Positions 1-11,510 of a stretch of DNA of 64,000 bases are shown here, in pieces. A model generated the notes under the pieces. The model was not told the DNA's origin, did not search any database, and was given only the letters and a program-made list of their open reading frames with translations. The stretch covers positions 8,126,501 through 8,190,500 of the forward strand of contig JAMJFZ010003581.1 of assembly GCA_026225945.1 (NCBI GenBank), read 5' to 3'. Source of the stretch: Cricetomys ansorgei. Its lineage: Eukaryota; Chordata; Mammalia; Rodentia; Nesomyidae. Positions within the stretch are counted from its first letter, which is position 1; the number at the start of each line of letters is the position of its first letter. Made by a program: the position numbers and the translations under genes.

Positions 1-344
1 GGTTCAGTACAGCCTTTAATCCAGTTTTTATTGATATATTCTACTGGAAGAAAAAAAGTCTTCAAAATGCAGGAAAATCAAGTGCTATTAGGATGTTTGT
101 TTAAGCCCAACCTCCCAGCAAGCTCTTAGAGTCACTGTGGATGCAGTCTTCTCTTGACTATTGTTACCTCCATTAGCCGAAGTTTGTATAGAAATGGAGG
201 ATGTAGGCAGGTCTGGATTGTTCAAATCGTGTTCTCCTATCAATTGAAGGAAGTAGACTTAGACATTTTCTAGTGCTTTCCAGTAAATGAGGTTGAAACA
301 GAAAGCATTTCCTAAATAGCATGGAAGCTTAAGGGGTAAGCTTG

Positions 345-515
345 GAAACCAGACAACCTGGTTAGTGATGCTTGGCTCTGCTACCTCCTCTCTGAGAGAC
401 TTTGGACAAAGGATAAACTTATTCTCTTGTTTAGGTGACGACTCTATTTCACCTGGTTAAGAGGAAAAAAGTTAATGCATGCAATGAACTTAAAACTGTG
501 CCTAGCATAGACTGA
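345..515 (+). repeat. MIR SINE fragment
   Basis: The order of blocks (loss of AACCTGG, GGCTCTGCTACCTCC, GACTTTGGACAA, GGTTAAGAGG, then AATGCATGCAATGAACTT and TGCCTAGCA) follows the mammalian-wide MIR consensus in sense orientation. It is old and diverged. Confidence 0.7.
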
Positions 516-644
516 GTGTTCACTGTATGTGACTCATGGTGATGCTTTATTTGCAGGTGTCTAGTGAGGGGTGCTGAGAGAGAACCAGGGAGAAAGGAAT
601 CACTGGCTTCTGGCGGAAATACAGAAAAGTTAGATGTCGTATTG

Positions 645-705
645 AATTCCTGTGGGAGGTGGAGGCAGGAGGATCAGGGGTTCAAGACCTTTGCTGCATG
701 GGAAT
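645..705 (+). repeat. B1 fragment
   Basis: Contains GTGGGAGGTGGAGGCAGGAG and TTCAAGACC, the middle of a B1 SINE. Bases 706-1140 after it are AT-rich with nothing recognised. Confidence 0.5.
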
Positions 706-1139
706 TTTTTTTAACAGGGGAGGAATTAATTCTGTTTGTTTTATTTTTGTACAGTGCAGCTAGATAACCATTGATTTTAAAAAAATCTAAAAAGAATCCC
801 GAATTCCCAACATACAAAAATTTGAAGAGATAGTAATATTTTTTTATCTTTACTTGATTATTATACATTGATACCTTTGACAGATTACCATTGAGATGTA
901 CAACTAGTATGACCTAGAAATAATAAAATTTAAAGTTACTCCTTTAAGTAATAGGTAAAAAACAAAGTCATATGTTAGGGAAAATGCTAGTTTCCCAGAT
1001 AAACATTCAATAAATTTTCAATGATTGCATAGACTAGATGTGAGTTGGTGTGTACTTGTATTAATGTATATATAAAATAATATATTTATAAATTCATCCA
1101 TTTCTAATGGATAGTGCTCTCCTTTCTAAATTGACATTT

Positions 1140-1660
1140 GCATGGTTATTTTCTTTTGTAAAAATTTTTATTAGAATTTTTCTTCTCTCATATATTACAG
1201 TCTGACACCCTTCTGCCCCTCCCTTCATTCCTCCCAGCTCCCCTCATCTTCCCTATCCCCCAGATTTACTCCCCATCCTCCCACTCTTACCCAAGAAAGA
1301 GCTGTCTTCCCAGGTGCTCAAACATGGCACAACAAGGGAACAGAACCAGGTACAATTCCCTACTTCAATGTTGGGCTAGGCAACCCAATAGGGGGCAGGG
1401 TACTCAAGGGCAGACAAGAGGTTCAGGAACACACACCCCTATTCCAGTCTCTATGAGTTCTGTTAGAGCTCCAGGCCAGGCAAACACAAGACATATTTGG
1501 GGGAACCCAGCAGGTTCCATGTCTGCCACTCCAGGCTCTGTGGGCCCTTAAGAGTGCTGGTCAGTTGACTCCATGGAGTTTGTTCCCCTGGTGTCCTCAA
1601 TCCCTCTGGTCTTGTATGGAAACTTTGAGGCCACCTTTAGTTACTTGAGACACTGCCTCA
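1140..1660 (-). mobile_element. L1 3'-end fragment, antisense
   Basis: It begins with TTTTTATTAGAATTTTTCTT and continues through pyrimidine-rich sequence and blocks such as CATGGCACAACAAGGGAACA and GTTGGGCTAGGCAACCCAAT, which resemble the 3' region of rodent L1 read on the reverse strand. No intact ORF2 sequence is present. Confidence 0.6.
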
Positions 1661-1662
1661 AA

Positions 1663-1721
<59 letters not shown>
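1663..1721. repeat. (GATA)n microsatellite
   Basis: About 14 tandem tetranucleotides at the edge of the L1 fragment, likely polymorphic. Confidence 0.97.
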
Positions 1722-1722
<1 letters not shown>

Positions 1723-2149
1723 AGGACATAGGACAGAAGTATGTCAGTTGGGGAAGCTTAATTGTCTTTGGAGATTGTTCACTTTGAACCTCAGCAAAGA
1801 CATCAAGTGGGCAGCAGGCATTCCCCTTTCTTGATGATAGCTAAGTTTTCTATGTATCACAGGCTCTCCTTGGTTCTTCTGCCAGCTTTTTGTGACAACC
1901 CCAGGTTCCGTGAGCTTCAGATTCATGACAAAAAAAATTGGTATGATAACGGTACATATGAGAAACTCATGAAGCATGCGGTAAAGAGAGAATTTCTTTT
2001 CAAAAGTCCTAAATATCTACTGTAAAGGTAATATGTAAACATAAACCTAAGCATACCATGATCAACACAGGGTTGAGACTGGACATACAAGCCAGAAAAA
2101 GAACAGTCCACTTTCATGTGTCTTTTCTCGTACCCATTTGATTCATTTT

Positions 2150-2390
2150 CGGTTTCTTTTGTTTTTGTACTGGGAACTGAATGGAGGCCTGCATATGCTG
2201 CTCTAGGGACGTACCACTGAGCATATCCTCAGCCAGTTTCTTACTTTTTATTTGGAGGCACAGTTTGCTAAGCTGTCTGGGCTAGACTTGAGCTCACGAT
2301 GGTGTTCTGGCAGTCCTTGAACTTGCAGTCCTCCCGCCTCCGTCTCCTTAACAGCTGTTTTCCAGGCTTGTTCTACCAGACCCAGCTCCT
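2150..2390 (-). repeat. ID/B1 composite SINE, antisense
   Basis: An ID-like antisense block (GTACTGGGAACTGAATGGAG...CCACTGAGCATATCCTCAGCC) is followed by a B1-like antisense block with CTTGAACTTGCAGTCCTCCCGCC. Confidence 0.6.
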
Positions 2391-2394
2391 ATGT

Positions 2395-2560
2395 ATTCGT
2401 TCTTACAGTGAATATTCACTGAGCACTTACTGTATACTAACTATTGTTCTAGGCAAGGGTGTGACAGTGAGCATGGCAGACAAGGATCTCTTTGCTGATG
2501 GGAATTGTAGTCTGCGCCAGCAGTGAGGCTAGGAAGAACAGACAATAAACTTAATGCACA
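2395..2560. repeat. Ancient L2-like LINE fragment
   Basis: TGAGCACTTACTGTATACTA, then CTAGGC, GCAGACAAGGATCTC and ACAGACAATAAAC follow the order of a mammalian-wide LINE 3' end. Similar diverged stretches are at 17810-17960 and 32655-32815. Confidence 0.45.
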
Positions 2561-2609
2561 ACATATTAACCTCATACCCATTCAGATGGCTGCCATTTAA
2601 GAAACATAG

Positions 2610-2860
2610 ACTGGGGCTGGAGAGATGGCTCAGTTGTTAAGAACACTCGCTACTCTTCCGGAGGGCCCAGTGTCAATTCCTAGAACCCACGTGGCTACTC
2701 ACAATCACCTGAAACTCCAATATTCAGCTAATATGATGCCGTGTTCTGACCTCCACAGGCATTACATTCGTGTAGCACCCAGACATACATGCAGGGGTAG
2801 GGGTGCACTGATACACATAAAAGTATTTTTATATGTAAGAAAAACATTAAATAAACAAAT
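2610..2860 (+). repeat. B2 SINE
   Basis: Starts GGGGCTGGAGAGATGGCTCA, the tRNA-derived B2 head, and runs to an A-rich tail near 2860. Confidence 0.9.
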
Positions 2861-2879
2861 CTTGAGGCTGTGCAGAAAT

Positions 2880-3400
2880 TGGAACATTCTGTTGGGATAA
2901 AAATGTTGCAGCTGCCTTTGAGGATGGTATTGGTGGCTTCTCAAAATATTAAAAATGAAATTACCCTCTGTCCAGAAATCTCACCTCAGGGTGTGTTTGT
3001 ATTAAAGGATTGAAAGCAGGGTACTGAGAAGATACTTGTACACACATCTTCATGGAAGCATCACTCACAATAGCCAAGAGATGAGCCTGCTTATTGACAG
3101 ATGAACAAATAGACAAATTGTGATAAATGCATACAATGAAATGTTGACCCTGGAAGAAGAAAAAAGTTGAAACATATTACAAACATGAGTGAACCTAGAC
3201 AACCCTATGCCAAGTGAAATGTCAGTTACAGAAAGATTATGATTCCGTGAATATGAAGTTTCAGGAATCATTCATAAAACAAAAAAAAATAATTTCCAAG
3301 TGCCAGAGAGAAGGAAGAAGGAAGCATTGTTCGGTAGTAGATATAGGGCTTTTGTTTTTCAGGAGAAAAAGAGTTTATACAATATGGCTTATACAATATG
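2880..3400 (+). mobile_element. L1 3' region fragment, sense
   Basis: Contains ATCACTCACAATAGCCAAGA, GATGAACAAATAGACAAATT, ATACAATGAAATGTTGACCC and ATGCCAAGTGAAATGTCAGT, the typical order of an old mammalian L1 3' end. No coding frame survives. Confidence 0.75.
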
Positions 3401-3444
3401 AATGTACTTAACTGCACTCAGGGTTAAGAAGGGAAGCTGAAACC

Positions 3445-3535
3445 AGTGGTCCTCACCTGTGTCTCAGGGCTTAGTAGCCTGATGCAGGAGGGTGACAAGT
3501 TTGAGGACAGTCTGGGCTAAATAACATGACTCTAT
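3445..3535 (+). repeat. B1 fragment
   Basis: Diverged B1 with TTTGAGGACAGTCTGGGCTA. Bases 3540-4050 that follow include a short GA-rich run and otherwise show nothing recognised. Confidence 0.45.
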
Positions 3536-4050
3536 GAGAGGAGAGAGGGACAGAGAGACAGAGAGAGAGAAAAAGAAGGGGTTAAGGTGGTAAATTTTGT
3601 GTACTTGAACACAGAGAAAGTAATACATTAAACTACATGGGATAAATTTGAGATGAAGCAAAGGAATAGAGCAGGATGCCAAGTGGAGTGTCAAACAGCT
3701 TTAAATCAAGAGGGTGGGTGCATAACTTCTTGAGAAAAGGAGATGTGAGCAAGGCCTGGAAGGAATTGTTTACCTCCTGGCAGCTGTAGTAATCTATGCC
3801 TAAATCTTCCAGGGCCCATGGGTGCTGTGGCAGAGCCCAGACAATGATCAAGCAGCTGATGTTGAAGCTGGGGGTGGATGCATTTCAACTTGATTAGAAA
3901 GGCAACCCAGGCACTCAGGTGGCACCTGCACTGGCTCTAATAAGGTGTCACCTGAGACCACAGATCAGGTTACTGTAATTAGGGCTTGCTCTTATGCGTG
4001 ACCCTTTCTGAAGTCAAACTATAGCCTAGAAGGAAAAACCAGAGATGTGA

Positions 4051-4079
4051 TTTTCTTTCTTTCTTTCCTTCCTTCTTTC

Positions 4080-4143
<64 letters not shown>

Positions 4144-4216
4144 TTTTCTTCCTTCCTTCCTTCCTTCCTTCCTTCCTTCCTTCCTTCCTTCTTTCCGTCT
4201 TCCTTCCTTCCTTTTC
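4051..4216. repeat. (CTTT)n/(CCTT)n polypyrimidine tract
   Basis: About 166 bases of nearly pure pyrimidine on the + strand, CTTT units grading into CCTT. Bases 4217-4980 after it are apparently unique. Confidence 0.97.
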
Positions 4217-4980
4217 TAAAATATAAGTATATATCTTAGCTTTGTAAGTTGTTATTTAGCCTAAGGAGTCTTGGCCTCCTGGAAGCTCAGAAAACATTCA
4301 TTCCCAGTATCAGTTTTAAGCTTCTCATAAGCTTGGGATCTGTGATGCTTCAACTGACCTTCTTGTCAACTCCTAAGTAAGAAGAGAGCTCAGATATGCT
4401 TATTCCTGTTACTCTCTACCTGATAGATCATATGGCATGGGATGGTGAGCCGCCTAGAGAAGACTGTGTCCTGGACATGCTTTATCATGAACTTAGGAGG
4501 CCAGTATTAATGGCTATCAACTTACCATCACTTCGCCAAATATGACAAAATTTGGAAGAAACTGGTACTTTTTAGAGTCTCAAACTGATTTCCGCATGTC
4601 ATTATTTAATGTGATTTTTCTAGATGTAATATGAAAAGTCTGTGCTGAGCATGAATCTCTGCTCTGCAACGAGGAAGATGCCTCACCACACACACTACTG
4701 AGCATGAGGGGATTAACACATATAGGTGGCCAACTATTTTGCTCCCCCGCACTAAGCCCATCCTCTAGTCAAGGGTTCTGAAACTACACTGCAAGGATGG
4801 GATCGGGGTAGGAACAGGTTCTCTTTCTACATCTTTTCTACATTATAGCAATCATTGCTTACTGCCTGAAAAGGCATACCACCAACCTTGAAAATCACTT
4901 CATACTCCAGTGTTTGGGAACCAATCAGCCCTGGTGTTTGATTTCCTTTAGTTTATGAACAAAATTCTCGCCTCTCTCCT

Positions 4981-5155
4981 TCCACTCCTTCCTTCCTTCT
5001 TTCTTTCCTTCCTTCCTCTCTTCCTCCACCTCCTTCCTTTCCTTTCTTTTTGTCCTTCCTTCCTTCCTTCCTTCCTTCCTTCCTTCCTTCCTTCCTTCCT
5101 TCCTTTCTTCCTTCCTTCCCCCTTCCTCTCCTTCTTCCTTTCTTCCTCCCCTCTC
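4981..5155. repeat. (CCTT)n polypyrimidine tract
   Basis: About 175 bases of CCTT/CTTT-type repeat. Long open frames on both strands here are artefacts of the four-base period. Confidence 0.97.
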
Positions 5156-5235
5156 CCCAGCCTTATGCAAGGGATTGAACCTGAGGCCTTGTGCAAACTA
5201 AGCACGTGCATTACGCTGACCCACACCCCATCCCA
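5156..5235 (-). repeat. ID-like SINE fragment, antisense
   Basis: GGGATTGAACCTGAGGCCTT and GCACGTGCATTACGCTGACC match an ID/B4 head read in reverse. Bases 5236-6460 after it show no gene or recognised repeat. Confidence 0.5.
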
Positions 5236-6589
5236 AGAGAAAATTCTTATAAAATCACTGGAATGCGCTTTCCATCTTAGGTGCTTTCACAGGAAAGAAA
5301 AGAAAAAAGGAATTTTTCTACATCTTTGTATATACCCACTTCTGTATAATCATCTATCCCTGGCTATTGAGCTCAAAGTTGAACCTTCAATGCCTCTGTT
5401 TTCTCTCAGTATACAGTACTGGAAATAGAGCCAAGCTTCTCATCCCGGGCTCAAATGATAGCACATGGGACTGTAACAGCTTCTTACTCAGATAAATCTA
5501 TATCATAAAGCAGGGAAGCAGTACTTAATAGCAAAAGAAGGAAAGCTCAACAAATCCAACAGACATTCAGCGATGTCTACTCGGGGTTCTTACTATGGAG
5601 GAAAAGGAATTTAATCCAGTGTAACTCAGTATTTATCTCTAAGACATTATGATCTGTTAGGGATGGAGGAGAAACACCCAGCTAAGTATAAGACAGGATT
5701 GTGTTTGAATACATCTGCTTAATAGAGATGGCAGATTGTTTGTTTGTTGAGGATGGATGGAGCAAGGCACTGCTTTGACTTAATTCTTTGGAGAACATGG
5801 TGAGCTGGCCTTTGAGATGTGCCTTCAGAGATGCATGGAATTCATTAGTAGGGAGAAAGTCAGTCCAAGTAAGGAGATCAACTTGTGCAAAGACACCAAA
5901 AAAGAGGCCCCCATTGAGCATCTACTCAAAAAGACATTGGCACTCAGGTATGTAAAAATAAATAGCTAGAAACAGTCTGTATCCACAGGAGGGTAGTCAA
6001 GGAATTTAGCCAATGAGAAATGGTCATGTGGGAAATAAACAGGGATTATGAAGTGATTAATGTGGGAAAAAATAAAATTGCGTGTATTAAGTGCAAGAAA
6101 GAAGGGTGTAGAATGTTGGCTAACATAAAGGTTAAAATATACAAAAGGATATATTATTTGTAGATATGTAATTGTATGACGTTTTTATAATATCATTACT
6201 TGTTGATACCTATTTATAGTTTCATAATGTCTTCAAGTGAAAACAATAAAGGAATGAACAACTAATTCAGTACATAGCAACTGTTGCTAGGGAGAGAAAG
6301 AGGTTCCAGCTGTATCTGTCTTACAGACAGGGAGATTGATCAACAGAAAGTTGCACACACACACATGCAATCTGTAGTAAATACAACAGACTAAGATTGG
6401 CAATCCCCTGTTTATTGTCCACATTTCTGTATACTTGAACTATTAAATAACTTTAGAACGAAGAACATGGACATAGTGGCACGCCCCTGGAAACTTGGGA
6501 CTTGTGATATAGAGGCAGGAGAATCAGAAATTTAGGAAAGAGAAAGGCACAGTGCATAAGGAACAGAAAATGATCTCCCATGTCCCTTG

Positions 6590-6713
6590 GAGCCCAGGAT
6601 GCTTTGGCAGGAAGACAGCCATGAGTTCAAGGTTCAAGGACCACTTGGGCTACTCCAGGCTATCCTGGGATATGATGGAGACATGGAGACCTTGTGTCAA
6701 ACAAATAAACCAC

Positions 6714-6750
<37 letters not shown>

Positions 6751-6751
6751 T
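6590..6751 (+). repeat. B1 SINE with (GA)n tail
   Basis: Diverged B1 (TTCAAGGACCACTTGGGCTA, GAGACCTTGTGTCAAAC) ending in a (GA)n microsatellite at 6713-6751. A further B1-like scrap is at 6465-6535. Confidence 0.65.
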
Positions 6752-7214
6752 TCTTGGCCTCTGGTGTTCTGTTCTGTTTGCTCTTCTTTGTCCTGCTTGA
6801 CTTCAAGAGAGGATGGTTCCTGTGGTTGTGGACCAGGGCCAGGTCATAGAATGCTATGACTGCCCAGCTCAGGAATGTGAGCTTTAGTTGGCAGATGTGA
6901 GTTACCAGCAGCTTTGGAGTGCATTGTTTTTTGAGCTGAATTTTGAGTTCTATCAAATAAGATAGAACTAGGGCCAAGAGTAGTTAGGAAACTATCACCA
7001 TTGTTGTAGCTGGGACAAGATATAGGTCTGTAGAGGTGAAACGAAGCAGCAGGTTTTTGCCACAGCGCCTCTACAGAGAACTTGCTTTATCTTGTCAGAA
7101 AGGGCACGTTTCTCATATGCTGAGAAATTTGCAAGTTTTAGTAGCTGAGTTTTTAAGGGAAGTGAGAGGCAAAGAAAGGAGTTTTTTTTTGTGTGTGTGT
7201 GTGTGTTTGTTTTT

Positions 7215-7405
7215 TGTTTTTTACACATCTACCACTGAGCTACACATAGTCCCAGCCTTCTTAGATTTTATTTTGAGACAGTATCTCACTAAGGTACTCA
7301 GGCTGGCCTTGAGATCACGCTGTATCGTAGTCAGCTTTGAACCTCCAGTCCTACTGCCTCTGCCTCCCGAGTAGGTGGAATTACAGGCCTGTGCCACCAA
7401 ACCTG
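7215..7405 (-). repeat. ID/B1 composite SINE, antisense
   Basis: CACTGAGCTACACATAGTCC is followed by TTTTGAGACAGTATCTCACT and GCCTCCCGAGTAGGTGGAAT. Bases 7406-8760 after it appear unique, with no coding frame supported. Confidence 0.75.
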
Positions 7406-8761
7406 GGAACAGATTTCAGTTTAGACTTCGAGGATCTGTAAGATATTAGCCATGCTAATAAAAAAAACTAGGTATGCCAGGAGAAGTTTGTTTGCGACGC
7501 TGGTGAGGGCAGCTAGGCAGATAAAGAGAAGTCGTGGTTAAAAAGCTCGAAGCCATAATGGTCTCACAATATGTCAGGGGTTCCCACAGCACACCAGATG
7601 AGAAGAAAAAAGAAAAGGAAAAGAAATGATGTGTAATTAGAGTAGGGATCAGTCAGGCAGTCTCAGCCAGTAGTAAGGGAGGGGGAATGGAGGCTGGGGA
7701 GTGCTGGCTAGGGATGAAGTGAAATGGCCCTCCCTGGATTACATTTGTGTTGGGATGCCACAGGGTCAAACCATGTGAATGCACTCAGAGAAGAAAAGTT
7801 GAAGAACTGAAGGTTATAAGGAGCCCAAGATGCGGAGACACAGGTAGGAGTCAGGACTCCTGTGATAGGGAGAAGGCTTATAAACCCAGTATCTTACAGC
7901 TAAAGTAACTCCAAATGATAATCACCACCTTTGTAGACACTGCAGGGCAGTCAGTAGGCAGTGAGTATAATGGAAAGGAAAGCTGTCCCTGCACGGCAAC
8001 TGTTACTGATCTGAACTGAGCACACTGACTTTTCAAATGGGGCCCATGTCAGATGACTAATGACTTTTCACAATTTCAACTAACTGCTGGCTATGAATTA
8101 CTGCTAATGGTTATGGAAAAGGTCACACTGGGAGATGGAGTAGTGACTTCAGAGGTACCTTTAAGAGAGCCCTCGGGAGTAACTTGGGAACTGAAGGTCT
8201 AGGTGGTGCTTCTCGGGGATAACCGGGATTCCTCAGCCAGTATCAGCCCACAGGCCGCCTCTTGCCATCTGGCTCACCCTGTCTGTTTATGGTTGGTGGA
8301 TTTTCTTTTACTGCAGCACAGTCAGTTGTTGGACTCTTGGGATGGGAGAGTTAAAAGCAGCAGGGTCCATCCATGCGATATTGTCATTTTGGTTTAACAG
8401 TGAAATGCTCTGTGTCTCAGTTAGTCTCATAGTCAAGCGCCACAAACTAAAACGTAATTTTGTGGGGTGAAGGGATGTTTCTGTGATAAAGTATTTGCAT
8501 AGCAAACTCAAAAATTTTAGGTTCAATATCCAGTACTACGATAAATTCAATGAAACTTAATTAAACATGTAAAGTTTGAACAGTTTTCTTATGCATCTCG
8601 GTGAAGCTCACAATTCCAGGTAAAGAGAAAATACACAGGTTACACTGCGTTGCAATATTAAGAAGGTACTATAGACTGAACATGGCCCACCAAGTCTATA
8701 TGTTCTAATATGAGGGTGCTAGGAGATGAATGGCATCAATGACCTTATAAAAGACACTCTC

Positions 8762-8942
8762 GGGGCTGGAGAGATGACTCGGAGGTTAAGAGCACTGACT
8801 GTTCTTCCAGAGGTCCTGAGTTCAATTCCCAGCAACCACATAGTGGCTCACAAGCATCTATAATGGGATCAGGTGCCCTCTCTGGCAAGCAGATGTACAT
8901 GCAGATTGCACACTCATAGAAATAAAATAAATCTTTTTTGAA
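8762..8942 (+). repeat. B2 SINE with target-site duplication
   Basis: A B2 with intact head (GGGGCTGGAGAGATGACTCG) and A-rich tail, flanked by the 12-base direct repeat AAAAGACACTCT at 8749-8760 and 8943-8954. Confidence 0.92.
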
Positions 8943-9699
8943 AAAAGACACTCTGGAAGCTCATGGCCCTTGTACATTTCGAGGGCCCAGCTAGAACAGG
9001 GCTGTCTGTGCATCAGAAGCCAGTCCTCACCAGGCACTAAGGCTGTGAGTGGCTTGTTCTTGGCCTTCAAACCTCCACAGCTGGGAGAAATAAACATTTG
9101 CTGTTTAAAAGCCACTTGGTTTCTGATCTTGTCATAGGGACCTGAAATGCTTAAGGTAGGGGGGTTAACAGGACATCATCTGTTTTGCTTGAGGGTGTTT
9201 CTAAACCTTACAGAGAGGTTCTATCTGAGCCCGAGTTTAAGCGTGAAGCAGGTTTTGCCAGGCACAGTGGGGTAGAGTAACACTGGAGCGTCGAGTGAAT
9301 GGCTTGCTCAGGGAACCGGGACAGGCTGTTCTGGCTTTTTCTATGCACCAAGAATAAGAAATTAGGTCCCTGACTCTTCCCTTCTCTCCAGTGTTATTGG
9401 CTCCCTCCCCAGCCCCACCCCTGCCTAGCTATCCATTCCCTGAATCTTTATTAGGCATTCTTGGGACACAAAATTGCCAGTGACAGGAGATGCAAGACTG
9501 AAAGCTAGCTGGTGGGTTTGAAATTCAATCAGCAAATTTAAATATTGCTATGGATGTCTACCACGTGGGTGGACCACACACAGATTCTAGTGTCTAATAC
9601 AAACATTGTTTCCTTTTACAAAACATACCACAATTTCACTCCCTAAAACTTCACTGCACTTGTATGGATGTAGGCAGGAGTGTGTCACAGAGCACATTG

Positions 9700-9825
9700 G
9701 AAAGTAAAGGGACAACTTGTGGGGGTTGGCTCTATACTCCACCATGTGGGTCCCGGGAGTTGAACTTAAGTCGTTAGGCTTGGCAGCAAGTGCCTTTACC
9801 TGCTAAAGCATCTTTCCAGCCACCA
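9700..9825 (-). repeat. B2-type SINE fragment, antisense
   Basis: CCATGTGGGTCCCGGGAGTT and GCATCTTTCCAGCC are the reverse of a B2/B3 head. Bases 8955-9699 before it show no gene. Confidence 0.7.
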
Positions 9826-9970
9826 TTATTTTTTGTTATTCCCTATCCCCATCTTGCTAGGTAGCCCAGGCTAGTCTTGAATTCACTATAAAGACTAGGC
9901 TGGCCTTGAACTTATGGCAGTCCTCCTGCCTCAACTTCCTAAGTGCTGGGATTATAGACATGTGCCACCT
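9826..9970 (-). repeat. B1 SINE, antisense
   Basis: AGGTAGCCCAGGCTAGTCTT and AGTGCTGGGATTATAGACAT are the reverse of B1. Bases 9971-11354 after it hold no recognised element. Confidence 0.75.
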
Positions 9971-11354
9971 GTGCATTGACTGTTCTTTAGAATCAGGCAA
10001 AGGATATCTTATTTTATTTTGTCTTTGGATAATTGTTCTCTATGGACAAATTCGAGGGTCTCTTTACTCTGCTAGTTTACAAACGGAGGAAAGGAGGAAT
10101 TAAGTCCGTGTTAACAGTCTCAAAAAGCTTGGGCTGGAGGGACAAAGATCTCTATACCACAGTAGTGAAGTAACATGTGCATCTGACCATAGCATTGATT
10201 CCAGGAGTAGGCAAGTATTCCAGGAGGGAAGGCTTGAAGAAGGCTTCCAGACGGTTTGGAATTGAACTAAAGCCTTCTAGTTATCTAAAGAGAAACTGCA
10301 AATCAAATGATTTGCTCGAATTTATAGCAATTAGAAAGGCCAGATCTGGGGTCCCACTGAAAAGTGTACGCTATCAGCTGCAGAAGGGTTGATGTACATT
10401 CCCAGGGCAGACAGGCGTCTGTGTGGGGTCCCAACTCCACTCTAAGTAGAAGGACATTCCCGAGATTGAGCCCCAGTTGGAGGAAGTGAACAGCTCTCTG
10501 CAGTTCACCTGGGCTGACCCAGATCCCAGCAGGTTTGCAGATCTGTGGAAGCTGCCTGCCTGCTAGAAGCTAGAGCAAGCTGAGAGTCTGCATGGCTGAA
10601 GCCAAACCACACCCAGTGAAGCCAATAACTATGCTCATAAGGGAGATCCCTTGTCCCCAGCCTTTAATTAGCAGGTGTTTCAGACAGCAGGGCTTAACCT
10701 CACCCAAACAAGTATAGAAAGAAGAGATGAGCCTCCTTACCCAGCCGACCTGGAAGCTGATTGGCAGTAACTGTTCAGTGTGTTGTTCTGAATTGTTCCC
10801 AGCTCCCCTGAGTTCTTCTTCCCGGTGACAGAGATGCTTGTTGTATGGGAGAGATGCATTCAGTGTGTACAGTGCATTTTGAGTACAGCACCTGCTCGGG
10901 TGACATTAGCTGAGAAGCGAGTGTCAAAGCAACTAAGAACTGTGCTTTGGCACAGTCAGGAGCTGTAGCTAAAGGGCACCTTGGAGAGAAAGGGCACTCC
11001 AAGGAATTACCTGAAACTCTTCTCCCAGGGGTGAGGGGGCAAATTAAGACTGTCCTTCCCCTTTTCCTCTCTCACACATTACATAGGGAGTTGCATAGGA
11101 GGATTCAGAGACCCCTGAACCTAGAAGATGACAAACATCCCTGTCAATATCAGATGGATGTAGCTTCTTTGGGGAGGGTTGCTTTTTATGGGTTTCTTTT
11201 TTTTCCCTTGGTTTTTATGAAAATATGGTTAATATTAAATTACTTGAAAAGACAAAGGCCAACTCCACTAGGCATCTCTGACTGGGCGCACTAATCCTAA
11301 TACTACAAGTTTAAGTTACAGAGGTCAAAAAAATAAAATAAAATTTAGAAAAGC

Positions 11355-11510
11355 ACCTACAAGCCAGATGGTGGTGGTATGCACCTTCACGTCTTTAAGC
11401 CCAACCCTTTGGAGGCAGTGGCAAACAGATCTCTGAGTTAGAGGCCAGCCTGGTCTAAAGAGTGAATTCCAAGACAGTCAGGGCTACGCAGAGAAACCCT
11501 GTCTCGAAAC
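11355..11510 (+). repeat. B1 SINE
   Basis: Full-length B1 pattern: AGATGGTGGTGGTATGCACC, GAGGCCAGCCTGGTCTAAAG, GAGAAACCCTGTCTCG. Bases 11511-13606 after it are largely SINE-free and AT-rich, with a (TC)n at 12766-12782 and a possible MIR piece at 13100-13235. Confidence 0.9.

Noticed and set aside
4925..5428. 157-codon Leu/Pro/Ser/Phe frame and Lys/Glu/Gly/Arg minus-strand frames
   Set aside because: They come from the CCTT tract read in different frames. The 22818-23105 and 61017-61295 frames are rejected for the same reason.
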